DNA from: Mesorhizobium temperatum
GTDB lineage: Bacteria; Pseudomonadota; Alphaproteobacteria; Rhizobiales; Rhizobiaceae
NCBI RefSeq assembly: GCF_002284575.1
Contig: NZ_NPKJ01000076.1
Location: forward strand, 75,432-139,431
Direction of reading: 5' to 3'
Length of the DNA: 64,000 bases
Positions 7,961 through 17,063 of the stretch are shown here, piece by piece. Position numbers and translations under genes: made by a program. The notes beneath the pieces were generated by a model. The model saw nothing but the letters and a program-made list of their open reading frames with translations. It was not told where the DNA came from and searched no databases. Each line of letters starts with the position of its first letter. Position 1 is the stretch's first letter.

Positions 7961-9250
7961 ATGAATATTCTGCTGAAACGCATTCTCGACCGCCTGGTGC
8001 GCACCGGCAATCTCAAAGTCACCGGACCGAAAGGCCTCTCGGTGATCTTCGGCGACGGCAGCGGCGATCTGGTGCACATGCACATCAAGACGGCGCATGC
8101 CGAGCGCGCCATCACCTTCGATCCGATGCTGGCGGTGCCGGAAGCCTATATGGACGGTGAACTCGACATACTCGAGGGCGGCGTGCTGGGGGTGATGCGC
8201 ATCGCCTTCCAGAACATGGGCAGCGGCGGCATTGACGCCACCTGGTCGAAGGCGATCGAGGGCCTGCGCCACGCCTTCCGCCGCCTGCAGCAGATCAACA
8301 CGGCGGCCCGCGCGCGCCGTAACGTGCAGCGCCACTATGATCTGTCGGGCGACCTCTACCGGCTCTTCCTCGACGAGGACATGCAGTATTCCTGCGCCTA
8401 TTTCGAGCAGCCGGACATGACGCTCGATGAGGCCCAGGCCGCCAAGAAGCGCCACATCGCCGCCAAGCTCAGGCTGAAGGCCGGCCAGACGGTGCTCGAC
8501 ATCGGCTCCGGCTGGGGCGGGCTCGGCCTCTATCTCGCCAAGTCCTTCGACGTCGACGTGCAAGGTGTGACGTTGTCGACCGAGCAGCATGGCGTCGCCA
8601 CCGACCGCGCCCATGCGCAGGGCCTGGAAAACCGCGTGCATTTCGAAGTGAGGGATTACCGCGAGCTCAACGAGCGCTTCGACCGCATCGTCTCGGTCGG
8701 CATGTTCGAGCATGTCGGCGTCAACCACTACCGCACTTTCTTCGACAAATCGGCGACGCTCTTGAAGCCGGACGGCGTCATGCTGCTGCACACGATCGGC
8801 CGCTCCGGCGCGCCGTGGGCAACCAGCGCCTTCATCCGCAAATACATCTTTCCGGGCGGCTACATCCCCTCGCTATCGGAAGTAATGCCGGCGATCGAAA
8901 AGTCGGGCCTCATCGTCACCGACATCGAAATCCTGCGGCTGCATTATGCCGATACGCTGAGGCATTGGAGCGAGCGCTTCGCCGCCAATCGCGACAAGGC
9001 CAAGGCGATCTATGACGAGCGTTTCTGCCGCATGTGGGAGTTCTACCTGGGAGCCTCGGAAGCTGCCTTCCGCTGGCAGGATCTGGTCGTCTTCCAAATC
9101 CAAATTGCCAAGAAGAACGACACGCTGCCGATGTCTCGCGACTATATGGCCAAATGCGAGAAGGCGCTGGAGATGCGCGACATGGGGCGTCGCCCGAAAG
9201 CCCCTGCCGCCAAGCCCGCGCGACGCCGCAAGGTGGCGGATATGGAATAG
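7961..9250 (+). CDS. cfa: Cyclopropane-fatty-acyl-phospholipid synthase
   Basis: A 429-aa SAM-dependent enzyme that adds a methylene bridge across double bonds of membrane phospholipid acyl chains. Visible motifs are the SAM loop VLDIGSGWGGLGLYLAK, QYSCAYF near the substrate site, VSVGMFEHVG, and KYIFPGGYIPSL. An in-frame ATG further upstream lies inside the palindromic repeat, so the ATG at 7961 with GAGAGGGGA before it is preferred. The EcfG-like promoter at 7789 suggests stress induction, which would fit the known role of these lipids in acid and osmotic tolerance. Confidence 0.93.
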   Translation: MNILLKRILDRLVRTGNLKVTGPKGLSVIFGDGSGDLVHMHIKTAHAERAITFDPMLAVPEAYMDGELDILEGGVLGVMRIAFQNMGSGGIDATWSKAIEGLRHAFRRLQQINTAARARRNVQRHYDLSGDLYRLFLDEDMQYSCAYFEQPDMTLDEAQAAKKRHIAAKLRLKAGQTVLDIGSGWGGLGLYLAKSFDVDVQGVTLSTEQHGVATDRAHAQGLENRVHFEVRDYRELNERFDRIVSVGMFEHVGVNHYRTFFDKSATLLKPDGVMLLHTIGRSGAPWATSAFIRKYIFPGGYIPSLSEVMPAIEKSGLIVTDIEILRLHYADTLRHWSERFAANRDKAKAIYDERFCRMWEFYLGASEAAFRWQDLVVFQIQIAKKNDTLPMSRDYMAKCEKALEMRDMGRRPKAPAAKPARRRKVADME

Positions 9251-9302
9251 ACTGCCGGCGATCACGCTATTGCCTCTTGCCATTGCCGGCCCCCACAATG
9301 AA

Positions 9303-9333
9303 AAGGTCTCGTCGCCGCCGCGAGACCTTTTTT
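9303..9333 (+). terminator. Intrinsic terminator between cfa and ynfA
   Basis: The stem AAGGTCTCG (9303-9311) with CGAGACCTT (9321-9329) is perfect over 9 bp and followed by six T residues. The T run ends 1 nt before the ynfA ATG, so it may end the cfa transcript and also sequester the ynfA start. Confidence 0.8.
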
Positions 9334-9334
9334 C

Positions 9335-9658
9335 ATGACCTATCTCATCTACATCGTTGCTGCCCTTGCCGAGATCGCCGGCTGCTTTTCGATCTGGGCG
9401 TGGTGGCGGCTCGAAAAGTCACCGTTGTGGCTGGCGCCGGGCCTGGTCTCGCTCGCTTCGTTCGGCTTCCTGCTGGCGCTGGTAGACATCAGCGCGGCGG
9501 GCCGCGCCTATGCTGCCTATGGCGGCATTTACATCGCCGCCTCGCTCGGATGGCTGTGGCTGGTGGAAGGCGTACGCCCCGACCGTTGGGACCTCGCCGG
9601 TTCGGCGCTCTGCATCGTTGGCGCCTCGGTCATCCTGCTCGCACCTCGGGGTGCCTGA
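9335..9658 (+). CDS. YnfA/UPF0060 family small membrane protein
   Basis: A 107-aa integral membrane protein with four hydrophobic helices. It has the family hallmarks AALAEIAGCFSIWAWWRL, AAYGGIYIAASLGWLWLVEG and DRWDLAGSALCIVGA. YnfA proteins resemble half-size EamA/SMR carriers; their substrate is poorly known. The ATG follows a terminator T run directly and has no Shine-Dalgarno sequence, so expression may need read-through or another start. Rsm22-like begins 3 nt after its stop, suggesting a two-gene unit. Confidence 0.88.
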   Translation: MTYLIYIVAALAEIAGCFSIWAWWRLEKSPLWLAPGLVSLASFGFLLALVDISAAGRAYAAYGGIYIAASLGWLWLVEGVRPDRWDLAGSALCIVGASVILLAPRGA

Positions 9659-9661
9659 GCT

Positions 9662-10630
9662 ATGGAACTGCCTATCCCGCTTCGACAGGGCGTCGAGCGC
9701 CTCCTCGAAAAAGTGCCGCTGCCGACGCTGAAGCAAGCGGCAAAAACGCTGTCGGACCGCTACCGCGCCGAACGGCGCGACGGGCGCCTGCACATGGCCG
9801 AGGAGATGGCGGTCAAGGCCTATCTGGCGACGCGGCTGCCGGCGACCTATGCCGCCGTCCATGCCAGCCTCGATGCGGTCAGCGAGGCAAGGCCTGATTA
9901 TGCGCCCAAAACCCTGCTCGATGTCGGCGCCGGTCCTGGTACCGTGCTTTGGGCTGTGGTCGATCTCTGGCCCGACCTCGAGCAGGCGGTGCTGATCGAG
10001 GCGAGCGCCGCGGTGCGCCGGGTCGGCGAGGCGCTTGCCACTGAGGCGATGACGGCCAGGATCGCCTGGCTGGCCGGCGATGTCACCATCGACCTTGCCG
10101 ATCTCAAGCCGGCCGAGCTGGTCACCTGCGCCTATGTGCTGGACGAGATCGGACCGGCGTCGCTGCCAAAACTCATCGACCGGCTCTGGCACCTGACCGA
10201 CGACACGCTGCTGGTCGTCGAGCCGGGCACGCCGGCCGGATGGCAGCGCATTCTTTCCGTGCGCCGGCAACTGTTCGAGGCGGGCGCGCATGTGCTTGCG
10301 CCTTGCCCGCATGAGGCGCCCTGCCCGCTCGTGCCGCCCGACTGGTGCCATTTTTCGCAGCGCGTCGCGCGTTCGCGCCTGCACCGGCTGGCCAAAGACG
10401 CCGACGTGCCATGGGAGGACGAGAAATTCATCTACGTCGCCGCCTCCCGCCAAACTGCCGCCCCACCGCAGGCGCGTGTGATCGCACCGCCGAAATCGGG
10501 CTCCGGCAAGGTCCTGCTGAAACTTTGCGAAAAGGACGGCAGTGCCGACGAGAAACTGTTCACCAAGCGCGACGGCGATGTGTTCAAGGTCGCCCGGCGG
10601 CTGGGCTGGGGCGACGCGCTGCCGGAGTGA
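9662..10630 (+). CDS. Rsm22-type small-ribosomal-subunit methyltransferase
   Basis: A 322-aa putative SAM-dependent methyltransferase. The SAM loop LLDVGAGPGTVLWAV is near residue 85. The cysteine cluster CPHEAPCPLVPPDWCHFSQRV, typical of Rsm22, is near 215-240. The mitochondrial relative (METTL17/Rsm22) assists small-subunit rRNA assembly; the bacterial role is less clear. It follows ynfA by 3 nt. Confidence 0.85.
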   Translation: MELPIPLRQGVERLLEKVPLPTLKQAAKTLSDRYRAERRDGRLHMAEEMAVKAYLATRLPATYAAVHASLDAVSEARPDYAPKTLLDVGAGPGTVLWAVVDLWPDLEQAVLIEASAAVRRVGEALATEAMTARIAWLAGDVTIDLADLKPAELVTCAYVLDEIGPASLPKLIDRLWHLTDDTLLVVEPGTPAGWQRILSVRRQLFEAGAHVLAPCPHEAPCPLVPPDWCHFSQRVARSRLHRLAKDADVPWEDEKFIYVAASRQTAAPPQARVIAPPKSGSGKVLLKLCEKDGSADEKLFTKRDGDVFKVARRLGWGDALPE

Positions 10631-10683
10631 TTGGCAGCTATTTTCCTGTTTTGTTCTCGCCCGAGAACGGCTAGGCTCGCCAT

Positions 10684-10703
10684 CTTGATTCGAGTCAATC
10701 AAG
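10684..10703 (+). repeat. Small hairpin in the dnaB leader region
   Basis: CTTGATT (10684-10690) and AATCAAG (10697-10703) form a 7-bp AT-rich inverted repeat with a 6-nt loop. It lies between the Rsm22-like gene and dnaB and could be a protein-binding site. No T run makes it a terminator. Confidence 0.4.
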
Positions 10704-10836
10704 ATTCTTTCCACCGAAAGATCTTGGCTGTGAATCGCGGGCACCAAAGCTGATTGGATGGGGACTGATGCAGATAAGTCATCACCGATTTATCCCGTTC
10801 TGATATCGAGAGACCGGGATCGAAATCGGGGACATC

Positions 10837-12327
10837 ATGGCAGAGGCAGCACGAAAATTCGGCGTGGCGGAAACACCGCTCTATCGCGAGGCACCGAACA
10901 ACATCGAAGCCGAGCAGGCGCTCCTAGGCGCCATCCTCGTCAACAACGACGCCTTCTACCGCGTCTCGGATTTCCTGAAATCCGGCCATTTTTACGAGCC
11001 GCTGCACAGAAAAATCTTCGAGGTCGCCGCCGAACTCATTCGTATGGGCAAGATAGCGACACCGATCACGCTGAAGACCTTCCTGCCGGCCGACGAGAAG
11101 GTCGGCGACATGACGGTTGCGCAATATGTCGTACGGCTGGCCGTCGAGGCGGTCACCGTCGTCAACGCTGCCGACTACGGCCGCGCCATCTATGATCTCG
11201 CCACGCGACGCGCGCTGATCACCGTCGGCGAAGACATGGTCAACATCGCGTACGATGCACCGGTCGACATGTCGCCGTCCGAGCAGATCGAGGATGCCGA
11301 GCGGCGCCTGTTCGAACTGGCCGAAACCGGCCGCTATGATGGCGGCTTCGAGAGTTTCACCGACGCGGTTAAAACCGCCGTCGACATGGCCAACGCCGCC
11401 TATATGCGCGACGGGCACCTGTCGGGCGTCGCCACGGGCCTGCGCGATCTCGACCGCCGCATGGGCGGCCTGCAGCCGTCCGATCTGATCATCATCGCCG
11501 GCCGCCCCGGCATGGGCAAGACCTCGCTTGCCACCAACATGGCCTTCAACATCGCCGAGGCCTATGTGCCGGCGCAACAGGCCGACGGCTCGTTCAAGGC
11601 GGCCAATGGCGGCGTCGTCGGCTTCTTCTCGCTTGAAATGTCGTCGGAACAGCTCGCCACCCGCATCATTTCCGAGCAGACCGAAATCCCGTCGTCGAAA
11701 ATCCGCCGCGGCGAGATCAGCGAGATGGATTTCGAAAAGCTGGTCGCCTGCTCGCAGACGATGCAGAAGATCCCGCTGTTCATCGACCAGACCGGCGGCA
11801 TTTCTATTGCTCAGTTGTCTGCCCGCGCGCGTCGTTTAAAGCGCCAGCGCGGCCTCGACGTCATCGTCATCGACTATATCCAGCTGATGCAGGGTTCGAG
11901 CGCCAAATCCTCACAGAACCGCGTGCAGGAGATCACCGAGATCACCACCGGCCTGAAGGCGCTGGCCAAGGAGCTTGCCGTGCCGATCATCGCGCTGTCG
12001 CAGCTGTCGCGTCAGGTCGAAAGCCGCGACGACAAGCGCCCGCAGCTGTCGGATCTGCGCGAATCCGGTTCGATCGAACAGGACGCCGACGTGGTGATGT
12101 TCGTCTACCGCGAGGAATACTATTTGAAGAACCGCGAGCCGAAGCCCGGCACCGACGAATACATCAAATGGGAAAACGAGATGAACGAGATGCGCGGCAA
12201 GGCCGAGGTCATCGTCGCCAAGCAGCGCCACGGACCGACCGGCTCGGTCAGCCTCGCCTTCCAGGGCGAGTTCACCCGCTTCTCCGACCTCGCCGAAGAG
12301 CATCATATTGCAGAGAGGTTTGAGTAG
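10837..12327 (+). CDS. dnaB: Replicative DNA helicase
   Basis: A 496-aa hexameric helicase that unwinds DNA at the replication fork. The N-terminal primase-interacting domain starts at EAPNNIEAEQALLGAIL. The RecA-like domain carries Walker A GRPGMGKTS, Walker B VIVIDYIQLM, LSQLSRQVE, and DLRESGSIEQDADVV. Length is typical and no intein is present. It is followed by a large hairpin repeat and then radA. Confidence 0.97.
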   Translation: MAEAARKFGVAETPLYREAPNNIEAEQALLGAILVNNDAFYRVSDFLKSGHFYEPLHRKIFEVAAELIRMGKIATPITLKTFLPADEKVGDMTVAQYVVRLAVEAVTVVNAADYGRAIYDLATRRALITVGEDMVNIAYDAPVDMSPSEQIEDAERRLFELAETGRYDGGFESFTDAVKTAVDMANAAYMRDGHLSGVATGLRDLDRRMGGLQPSDLIIIAGRPGMGKTSLATNMAFNIAEAYVPAQQADGSFKAANGGVVGFFSLEMSSEQLATRIISEQTEIPSSKIRRGEISEMDFEKLVACSQTMQKIPLFIDQTGGISIAQLSARARRLKRQRGLDVIVIDYIQLMQGSSAKSSQNRVQEITEITTGLKALAKELAVPIIALSQLSRQVESRDDKRPQLSDLRESGSIEQDADVVMFVYREEYYLKNREPKPGTDEYIKWENEMNEMRGKAEVIVAKQRHGPTGSVSLAFQGEFTRFSDLAEEHHIAERFE

Positions 12328-12375
12328 CCTCTTGTCCGCTGTCGCACCCAAGATGCGGGATAGCAGCGCTCTACG

Positions 12376-12441
12376 GCGCCCCCCTCTGTCCTGCCGGACC
12401 CCCCAAGTGGGGGAGATGTCCGGCAGGACAGAGGGGGGCGC
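12376..12441 (+). repeat. Long GC-rich inverted repeat between dnaB and radA
   Basis: Two perfect 23-nt arms (12376-12398 and 12419-12441), each containing CCCTCTGTCCTGCCGGA or its complement, enclose an inner CCCCC/GGGGG hairpin (12400-12413). No T run follows, so this is a repeat element rather than a standard terminator. A 22-nt half-copy occurs at 16192. Confidence 0.85.
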
Positions 12442-12482
12442 GAAGGATCACGACGCTTGCCAGAGAGCCGGAAGGTAAGACT

Positions 12483-13886
12483 TTGGCTAAATCCCGCGTC
12501 CAGTTCATCTGCCAGAATTGCGGTTCAGTGCATCAGCGCTGGGCCGGCAAATGCGATGCCTGCGGCGAGTGGAACACGCTGGTTGAGGAAGGCACGTCCG
12601 GCGGCATCGGCTCGGGTCCGGCCAACACCCGCAATGCGCGCAAGGGCCGCGCCGTGGTGCTCACGACTTTGTCCGGCGATATCGAGGATGCGCCGCGCAT
12701 CGTCTCCGGCATCGGCGAACTCGACCGCGCCACCGGCGGTGGTTTCGTGCGCGGCTCGGCCCTTCTGGTCGGCGGCGATCCCGGCATCGGCAAGTCGACG
12801 CTGTTGACCCAGGCTGCCGCAGCACTTGCGTCCAAGGGCCACCGCATCGTCTACGTCTCGGGCGAAGAGGCGGTTGCCCAGATCAGGCTGCGTGCGCAGC
12901 GGCTCGGCGTCGCCGATACTCCGGTGGAGCTTGCCGCCGAAACCAATGTCGAGGACATCCTCGCCACCATCGCCGACGGCAAGCGGCCGGACCTGGTGAT
13001 CCTGGATTCGATCCAGACCTTGTGGACCGACATGGCCGATTCGGCGCCCGGCACCGTCACCCAGGTGCGTGCCGCCGCCCAGGCGATGATCCGCTATGCG
13101 AAATCCACAGGCGCGGCGATCGTGCTCGTCGGCCACGTCACCAAGGAAGGCCAGATCGCCGGGCCGCGCGTCGTCGAGCATATGGTCGACGCAGTGCTCT
13201 ATTTCGAGGGCGAAGGCGGCCACCACTACCGCATCCTGCGCACGGTCAAGAACCGCTTCGGACCGACCGACGAGATCGGCGTCTTCGAAATGTCTGATAT
13301 GGGCCTGCGCGAGGTCGCCAATCCGTCCGAGCTTTTTCTCGGCGAACGCCATGCGAAAGCGCCGGGCGCCGCGGTTTTCGCCGGCATGGAAGGCACTCGA
13401 CCGGTGCTGGTCGAGATCCAGGCGCTGGTGGCGCCGTCGTCGCTGGGCACGCCGCGCCGCGCCGTCGTCGGTTGGGACGGCGCCCGGCTGTCGATGATCC
13501 TCGCCGTTCTCGAAGCCCATTGCGGGGTCCGCTTCGGCACGCATGACGTCTATCTCAACGTCGCCGGCGGCTACCGTATCTCGGAGCCGGCTGCCGATCT
13601 GGCGGTGGCGGCCGCACTGGTTTCCTCGCTCACCGGTCTTGCCCTTCCCGCCGATTGCGTCTATTTCGGCGAAATCAGCCTTTCGGGCGCCGTGAGGCCG
13701 GTTGCGCACGCGCAGCAGCGCCTGAAGGAAGCCGAAAAGCTGGGTTTTGGAAGCGCGGTTCTGCCCTTGGGCAGCGAGGAACTTGCCGGCGGGATAGGGG
13801 CCGGCGCTTTCCAGCCCACCGAGCTTGCCGATCTCGTGGCGCGCATAGCCGGCTCACGGCGCAGCCGCGCCGACGAGCAAGAGTGA
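12483..13886 (+). CDS. radA: DNA repair protein RadA
   Basis: A 467-aa RadA/Sms helicase that promotes branch migration in recombination. It has the N-terminal zinc finger CQNCGSVHQRWAGKCDACGEW, Walker A GGDPGIGKST, the RadA-specific VKNRFGPTDEIG, and a C-terminal Lon-protease-like domain (GGYRISEPAADLAVAAAL). The start is a TTG at 12483 with GGAAGGTAAG upstream. CvpA follows 27 nt later, a common alphaproteobacterial order. Confidence 0.96.
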   Translation: MAKSRVQFICQNCGSVHQRWAGKCDACGEWNTLVEEGTSGGIGSGPANTRNARKGRAVVLTTLSGDIEDAPRIVSGIGELDRATGGGFVRGSALLVGGDPGIGKSTLLTQAAAALASKGHRIVYVSGEEAVAQIRLRAQRLGVADTPVELAAETNVEDILATIADGKRPDLVILDSIQTLWTDMADSAPGTVTQVRAAAQAMIRYAKSTGAAIVLVGHVTKEGQIAGPRVVEHMVDAVLYFEGEGGHHYRILRTVKNRFGPTDEIGVFEMSDMGLREVANPSELFLGERHAKAPGAAVFAGMEGTRPVLVEIQALVAPSSLGTPRRAVVGWDGARLSMILAVLEAHCGVRFGTHDVYLNVAGGYRISEPAADLAVAAALVSSLTGLALPADCVYFGEISLSGAVRPVAHAQQRLKEAEKLGFGSAVLPLGSEELAGGIGAGAFQPTELADLVARIAGSRRSRADEQE

Positions 13887-13913
13887 CGCGGCTCATGAAG
13901 TGGGGCGAAAGAC

Positions 13914-14582
13914 ATGCCGATTACGCTGCTTGACGGAATTCTCGTCGGCTTCACCTTGGTCTCGGCGATGCTCGCCATGGTTCGCGGCTTTTCGCGCGAG
14001 ATCCTCTCCGTCGTCTCCTGGATAGCGGCGGCGGCTGCGGCGTTCTTCTTCTACCAACCGGTCCTGCCTTACGTTCAGCCCTATGTCGACAATGAGAAGA
14101 TTGCCATGGTGGTGGCCGCCGGCATCGTCTTCATCGTCGCGCTGATCGTCGTCTCCGTCATCACCATGAGACTCGCCGACTGGATCATCGATTCCAGGGT
14201 CGGCGCGCTCGACCGCACGCTCGGTTTCCTCTATGGCGCGGCGCGCGGCATCCTGGTCGTCGCGGTGGCCCTGCTGTTCTTCAACTGGCTGGCCGGCCCC
14301 AAGGCTCCGGGCTGGGTCGCCAACGCCAAGTCGCGGCCGCTGCTCGAATCGATCGGCGCCAAGCTCGAAAGCCTGCTGCCCGAGGATCCGGAGAACGCGA
14401 TCCTCAACAGGCTCAATCCGAATCAGCCGGCACCCGAGACCGGAGCCGAAACGCCTCCGGCGGCCGACGCGCCGGCGGCGGACGCACCGGCAGCCGGCGA
14501 CGATGCTCCGGCGCTCGACGGGAGCGCGACCGACGCGCCACCGGCCGACAATGCACCGGCCAATCCGGCGCCGGCAAACTGA
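13914..14582 (+). CDS. CvpA family inner-membrane protein
   Basis: A 222-aa protein with four hydrophobic helices in residues 1-135 (MPITLLDGILVGFTLVSAMLAMVRGFSREILS is the CvpA signature start). A disordered tail rich in Ala, Pro and Asp runs from ~165 to the end. CvpA is needed for colicin V production in E. coli and affects envelope integrity. It sits between radA and purF; cvpA-purF linkage is conserved across proteobacteria. Confidence 0.9.
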   Translation: MPITLLDGILVGFTLVSAMLAMVRGFSREILSVVSWIAAAAAAFFFYQPVLPYVQPYVDNEKIAMVVAAGIVFIVALIVVSVITMRLADWIIDSRVGALDRTLGFLYGAARGILVVAVALLFFNWLAGPKAPGWVANAKSRPLLESIGAKLESLLPEDPENAILNRLNPNQPAPETGAETPPAADAPAADAPAAGDDAPALDGSATDAPPADNAPANPAPAN

Positions 14583-14609
14583 CGATCATGTGAAGCGGCA
14601 GACTCTACG

Positions 14610-14638
14610 TTGCTCTCGAGCAGTCCTTACACTATATA
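14610..14638 (+). promoter_or_regulatory. Sigma-70-like promoter of purF
   Basis: TTGCTC (14610-14615), a 17-nt spacer and TATATA (14633-14638) sit 22 nt before the purF ATG. The short distance gives a leader of ~15 nt. No purine operator or riboswitch is visible. Confidence 0.5.
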
Positions 14639-14659
14639 GCGACTTTAGCGGAGCTGAAG

Positions 14660-16129
14660 ATGCCAGACGCAGACGACGTGCTTTCCGCCGAAGCTGACGA
14701 TCATTTCCATGACGAATGCGGTGTGTTCGGTATTTTTGGCCGGCAGGACGCTGCGGCTATCGTCACTCTCGGCCTGCATGCGTTGCAGCATCGCGGCCAG
14801 GAAGCGGCGGGTATCGTTTCCTATGACGGCACCCAGTTCCATGTCGAACATCATGTCGGCCTGATCGGCGATACGTTCACCAAACAGCGCGTCATCGACA
14901 GCCTGCAAGGCAACCGCGCCATCGGCCACACGCGCTACGCCACCACAGGCGGTGCCGGCCAGCGCAACATCCAGCCGTTTTTCGCCGAGCTCGCCGATGG
15001 CGGCTTCGCCGTCGCCCACAACGGCAACCTCACCAACGCCATGACCGTGCAGCGCGCGCTTCAGAAACAGGGCGCGATCTTCTCATCGACCTCCGACACC
15101 GAGACGCTGCTGCATCTGGTCGCCACCAGCAGGGAACGCGATCTCAACTCACGCTTCATCGATGCGGTGCGCCAGGTCGAAGGCGCCTTCTCGCTGGTGG
15201 CGATGACTTCGAAGAAGATGATCGGCTGCCGCGATCCGCTCGGCATCCGGCCGCTGGTGCTCGGCGATCTCGACGGCGCCTGGATCCTGGCTTCCGAAAC
15301 CTGCGCGCTCGACATCATCGGCGCGCGTTTCGTGCGCGACCTGAAGCCCGGCGAGATGGTCGTCGTCACAGCTAAGGGCATCGAGAGCCTGTTTCCGTTC
15401 GAGCCGCAGAAGACCCGCTTCTGCATCTTCGAATATGTTTATTTCGCGCGTCCGGATTCGTCGGTCGAAGGCCGCAACGTCTACGAAGTTCGCAAGCGCA
15501 TCGGCGCCGAGTTGGCGCTCGAAAGCCCGGTCGAGGCCGACATCGTCGTGCCGGTGCCGGACAGCGGCACTCCGGCGGCGATCGGCTTTTCGCAAGCCGC
15601 GGGCATCCCGTTCGAGCTCGGCATCATCCGCAATCACTATGTCGGCCGTACCTTCATCCAGCCTGGCGATTCGATCCGCCACATGGGTGTCAAGCTCAAG
15701 CACAACGCCAACCGCCGCATGATCGAAGGCAAGCGCGTGGTGCTGGTCGACGATTCGATCGTGCGCGGCACCACCAGCCAGAAGATCGTGCAGATGGTGC
15801 GCGATGCCGGCGCCAAGGAAGTGCACATGCGCATCGCCTCGCCGCCGACACGCGCTTCCTGCTTCTATGGCGTCGACACGCCGGAGAAGTCGAAGCTGCT
15901 CGCGTCGCGCATGTCGGTCGAAGAGATGGCTGAGTTCATCCGCGTCGATTCGCTCGGATTCCTGTCGATCGACGGGCTCTATCGCGCCGTCGGCGAGGCT
16001 GGCCGCGATAACGAGCAGCCGCAATTCTGCGACGCCTGCTTCACCGGGCAATATCCGACCCGGCTCGCCGACTTCGAAGGTTCGGACAATGTGCGTACGC
16101 TGTCGTTGCTGGCGGCAGGAGGGTCGTAG
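14660..16129 (+). CDS. purF: Amidophosphoribosyltransferase
   Basis: A 489-aa enzyme for the first committed step of purine synthesis (PRPP plus glutamine to phosphoribosylamine). The glutaminase nucleophile is the Cys in HDECGVFGIFG. About 18 residues precede it and are expected to be removed as a propeptide. The PRPP-binding loop VVLVDDSIVRGTTS and the N-terminal hydrolase motif GHTRYATTG are intact. Confidence 0.97.
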   Translation: MPDADDVLSAEADDHFHDECGVFGIFGRQDAAAIVTLGLHALQHRGQEAAGIVSYDGTQFHVEHHVGLIGDTFTKQRVIDSLQGNRAIGHTRYATTGGAGQRNIQPFFAELADGGFAVAHNGNLTNAMTVQRALQKQGAIFSSTSDTETLLHLVATSRERDLNSRFIDAVRQVEGAFSLVAMTSKKMIGCRDPLGIRPLVLGDLDGAWILASETCALDIIGARFVRDLKPGEMVVVTAKGIESLFPFEPQKTRFCIFEYVYFARPDSSVEGRNVYEVRKRIGAELALESPVEADIVVPVPDSGTPAAIGFSQAAGIPFELGIIRNHYVGRTFIQPGDSIRHMGVKLKHNANRRMIEGKRVVLVDDSIVRGTTSQKIVQMVRDAGAKEVHMRIASPPTRASCFYGVDTPEKSKLLASRMSVEEMAEFIRVDSLGFLSIDGLYRAVGEAGRDNEQPQFCDACFTGQYPTRLADFEGSDNVRTLSLLAAGGS

Positions 16130-16191
16130 GCCTTGCTGCAACCCCGCGAATTTCGCCGGTTGCAAATTTCGTCGCGATTGCTGTATCGCGG

Positions 16192-16213
16192 CCCCTCTGT
16201 CCTGCCGGACATC
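16192..16213 (+). repeat. Half-copy of the 23-nt GC-rich repeat arm
   Basis: This 22-nt stretch (starting CCCCTCTGTCC and ending GGACATC) matches, in inverted orientation, one arm of the hairpin at 12376-12441 plus its first loop bases. The partner arm is absent, so it looks like a decayed copy between purF and the SDR gene. Confidence 0.7.
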
Positions 16214-16235
16214 ATAGTACCTTCGGAGCTGCCTG

Positions 16236-16982
16236 GTGACCCCTGCCCTCGACCTTTCCGGCCGCGTCGCGGTCGTCACCGGTGCCTCGCGCGGCATCGG
16301 CTACTTCATCGCCTTGGAACTTGCCGCTGCCGGAGCGCATGTCGTCGCGGTTGCCCGCACCGTCGGCGGACTGGAGGAACTCGACGACCAGATCAAGGCG
16401 GCCGGCGGACAAGCTACACTTGTGCCGCTCGACCTTGCCGACATGGCCGGCATCGACCGGCTGGGCGGCGCCATCCACGAGCGCTGGGGCAAGCTCGACA
16501 TCCTGGTCGCCAATGCGGCGGTGCTCGGCGTCATCTCGCCGATCGGCCATGTCGAGGCCAAGACCTTCGAGAAGGTGATGACCATCAACGTCACCTCGAC
16601 ATGGCGGCTGATCCGCTCGGTCGATCCGTTGCTCAGGCTCTCCGATGCCGGCCGCGCCATCGTGCTTTCCTCCAACGCCGCCCATTCGGCGCGGGCCTTC
16701 TGGGCGCCCTATGCGGCGTCGAAGGCGGCGGTTGAGACGATGATGCGTTCCTGGGCGCATGAGACGGAAAACTTGGCCCTCAGGGTCAATGCCGCCGACC
16801 CCGGCGCCACCCGCACCGCCATGCGGGCGCAGGCGGTGCCCGGCGAGGATCCGGAAACGCTGCCGCATCCCCAGGAGATCGCCAAACGCATCGTGCCGCT
16901 GGCCAGCCCTGCGCTTAGGGAAACCGGGCTGATCTTCCAGGCCAAGCACAACCGCTTTGTTGCCTACCGGCAGCCGGAGTAG
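16236..16982 (+). CDS. SDR family NAD(P)-dependent oxidoreductase
   Basis: A 248-aa classical short-chain dehydrogenase. The cofactor loop TGASRGIGYF is near residue 14 and VANAAVLG near 90. The catalytic Ser is in LSSNAAHSA with Tyr and Lys in YAASKAAVE. Start is GTG at 16236. It follows purF by 106 nt and may be read from the same promoter. The substrate cannot be told from sequence. Confidence 0.9.
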   Translation: MTPALDLSGRVAVVTGASRGIGYFIALELAAAGAHVVAVARTVGGLEELDDQIKAAGGQATLVPLDLADMAGIDRLGGAIHERWGKLDILVANAAVLGVISPIGHVEAKTFEKVMTINVTSTWRLIRSVDPLLRLSDAGRAIVLSSNAAHSARAFWAPYAASKAAVETMMRSWAHETENLALRVNAADPGATRTAMRAQAVPGEDPETLPHPQEIAKRIVPLASPALRETGLIFQAKHNRFVAYRQPE

Positions 16983-17063
16983 ACGCATCGCGCATTTTGA
17001 CGGAAGAATTGCGCCGCCACCGACGTTATTGGAATGCCAAATGTTCCCAAACGGAGGACCACC

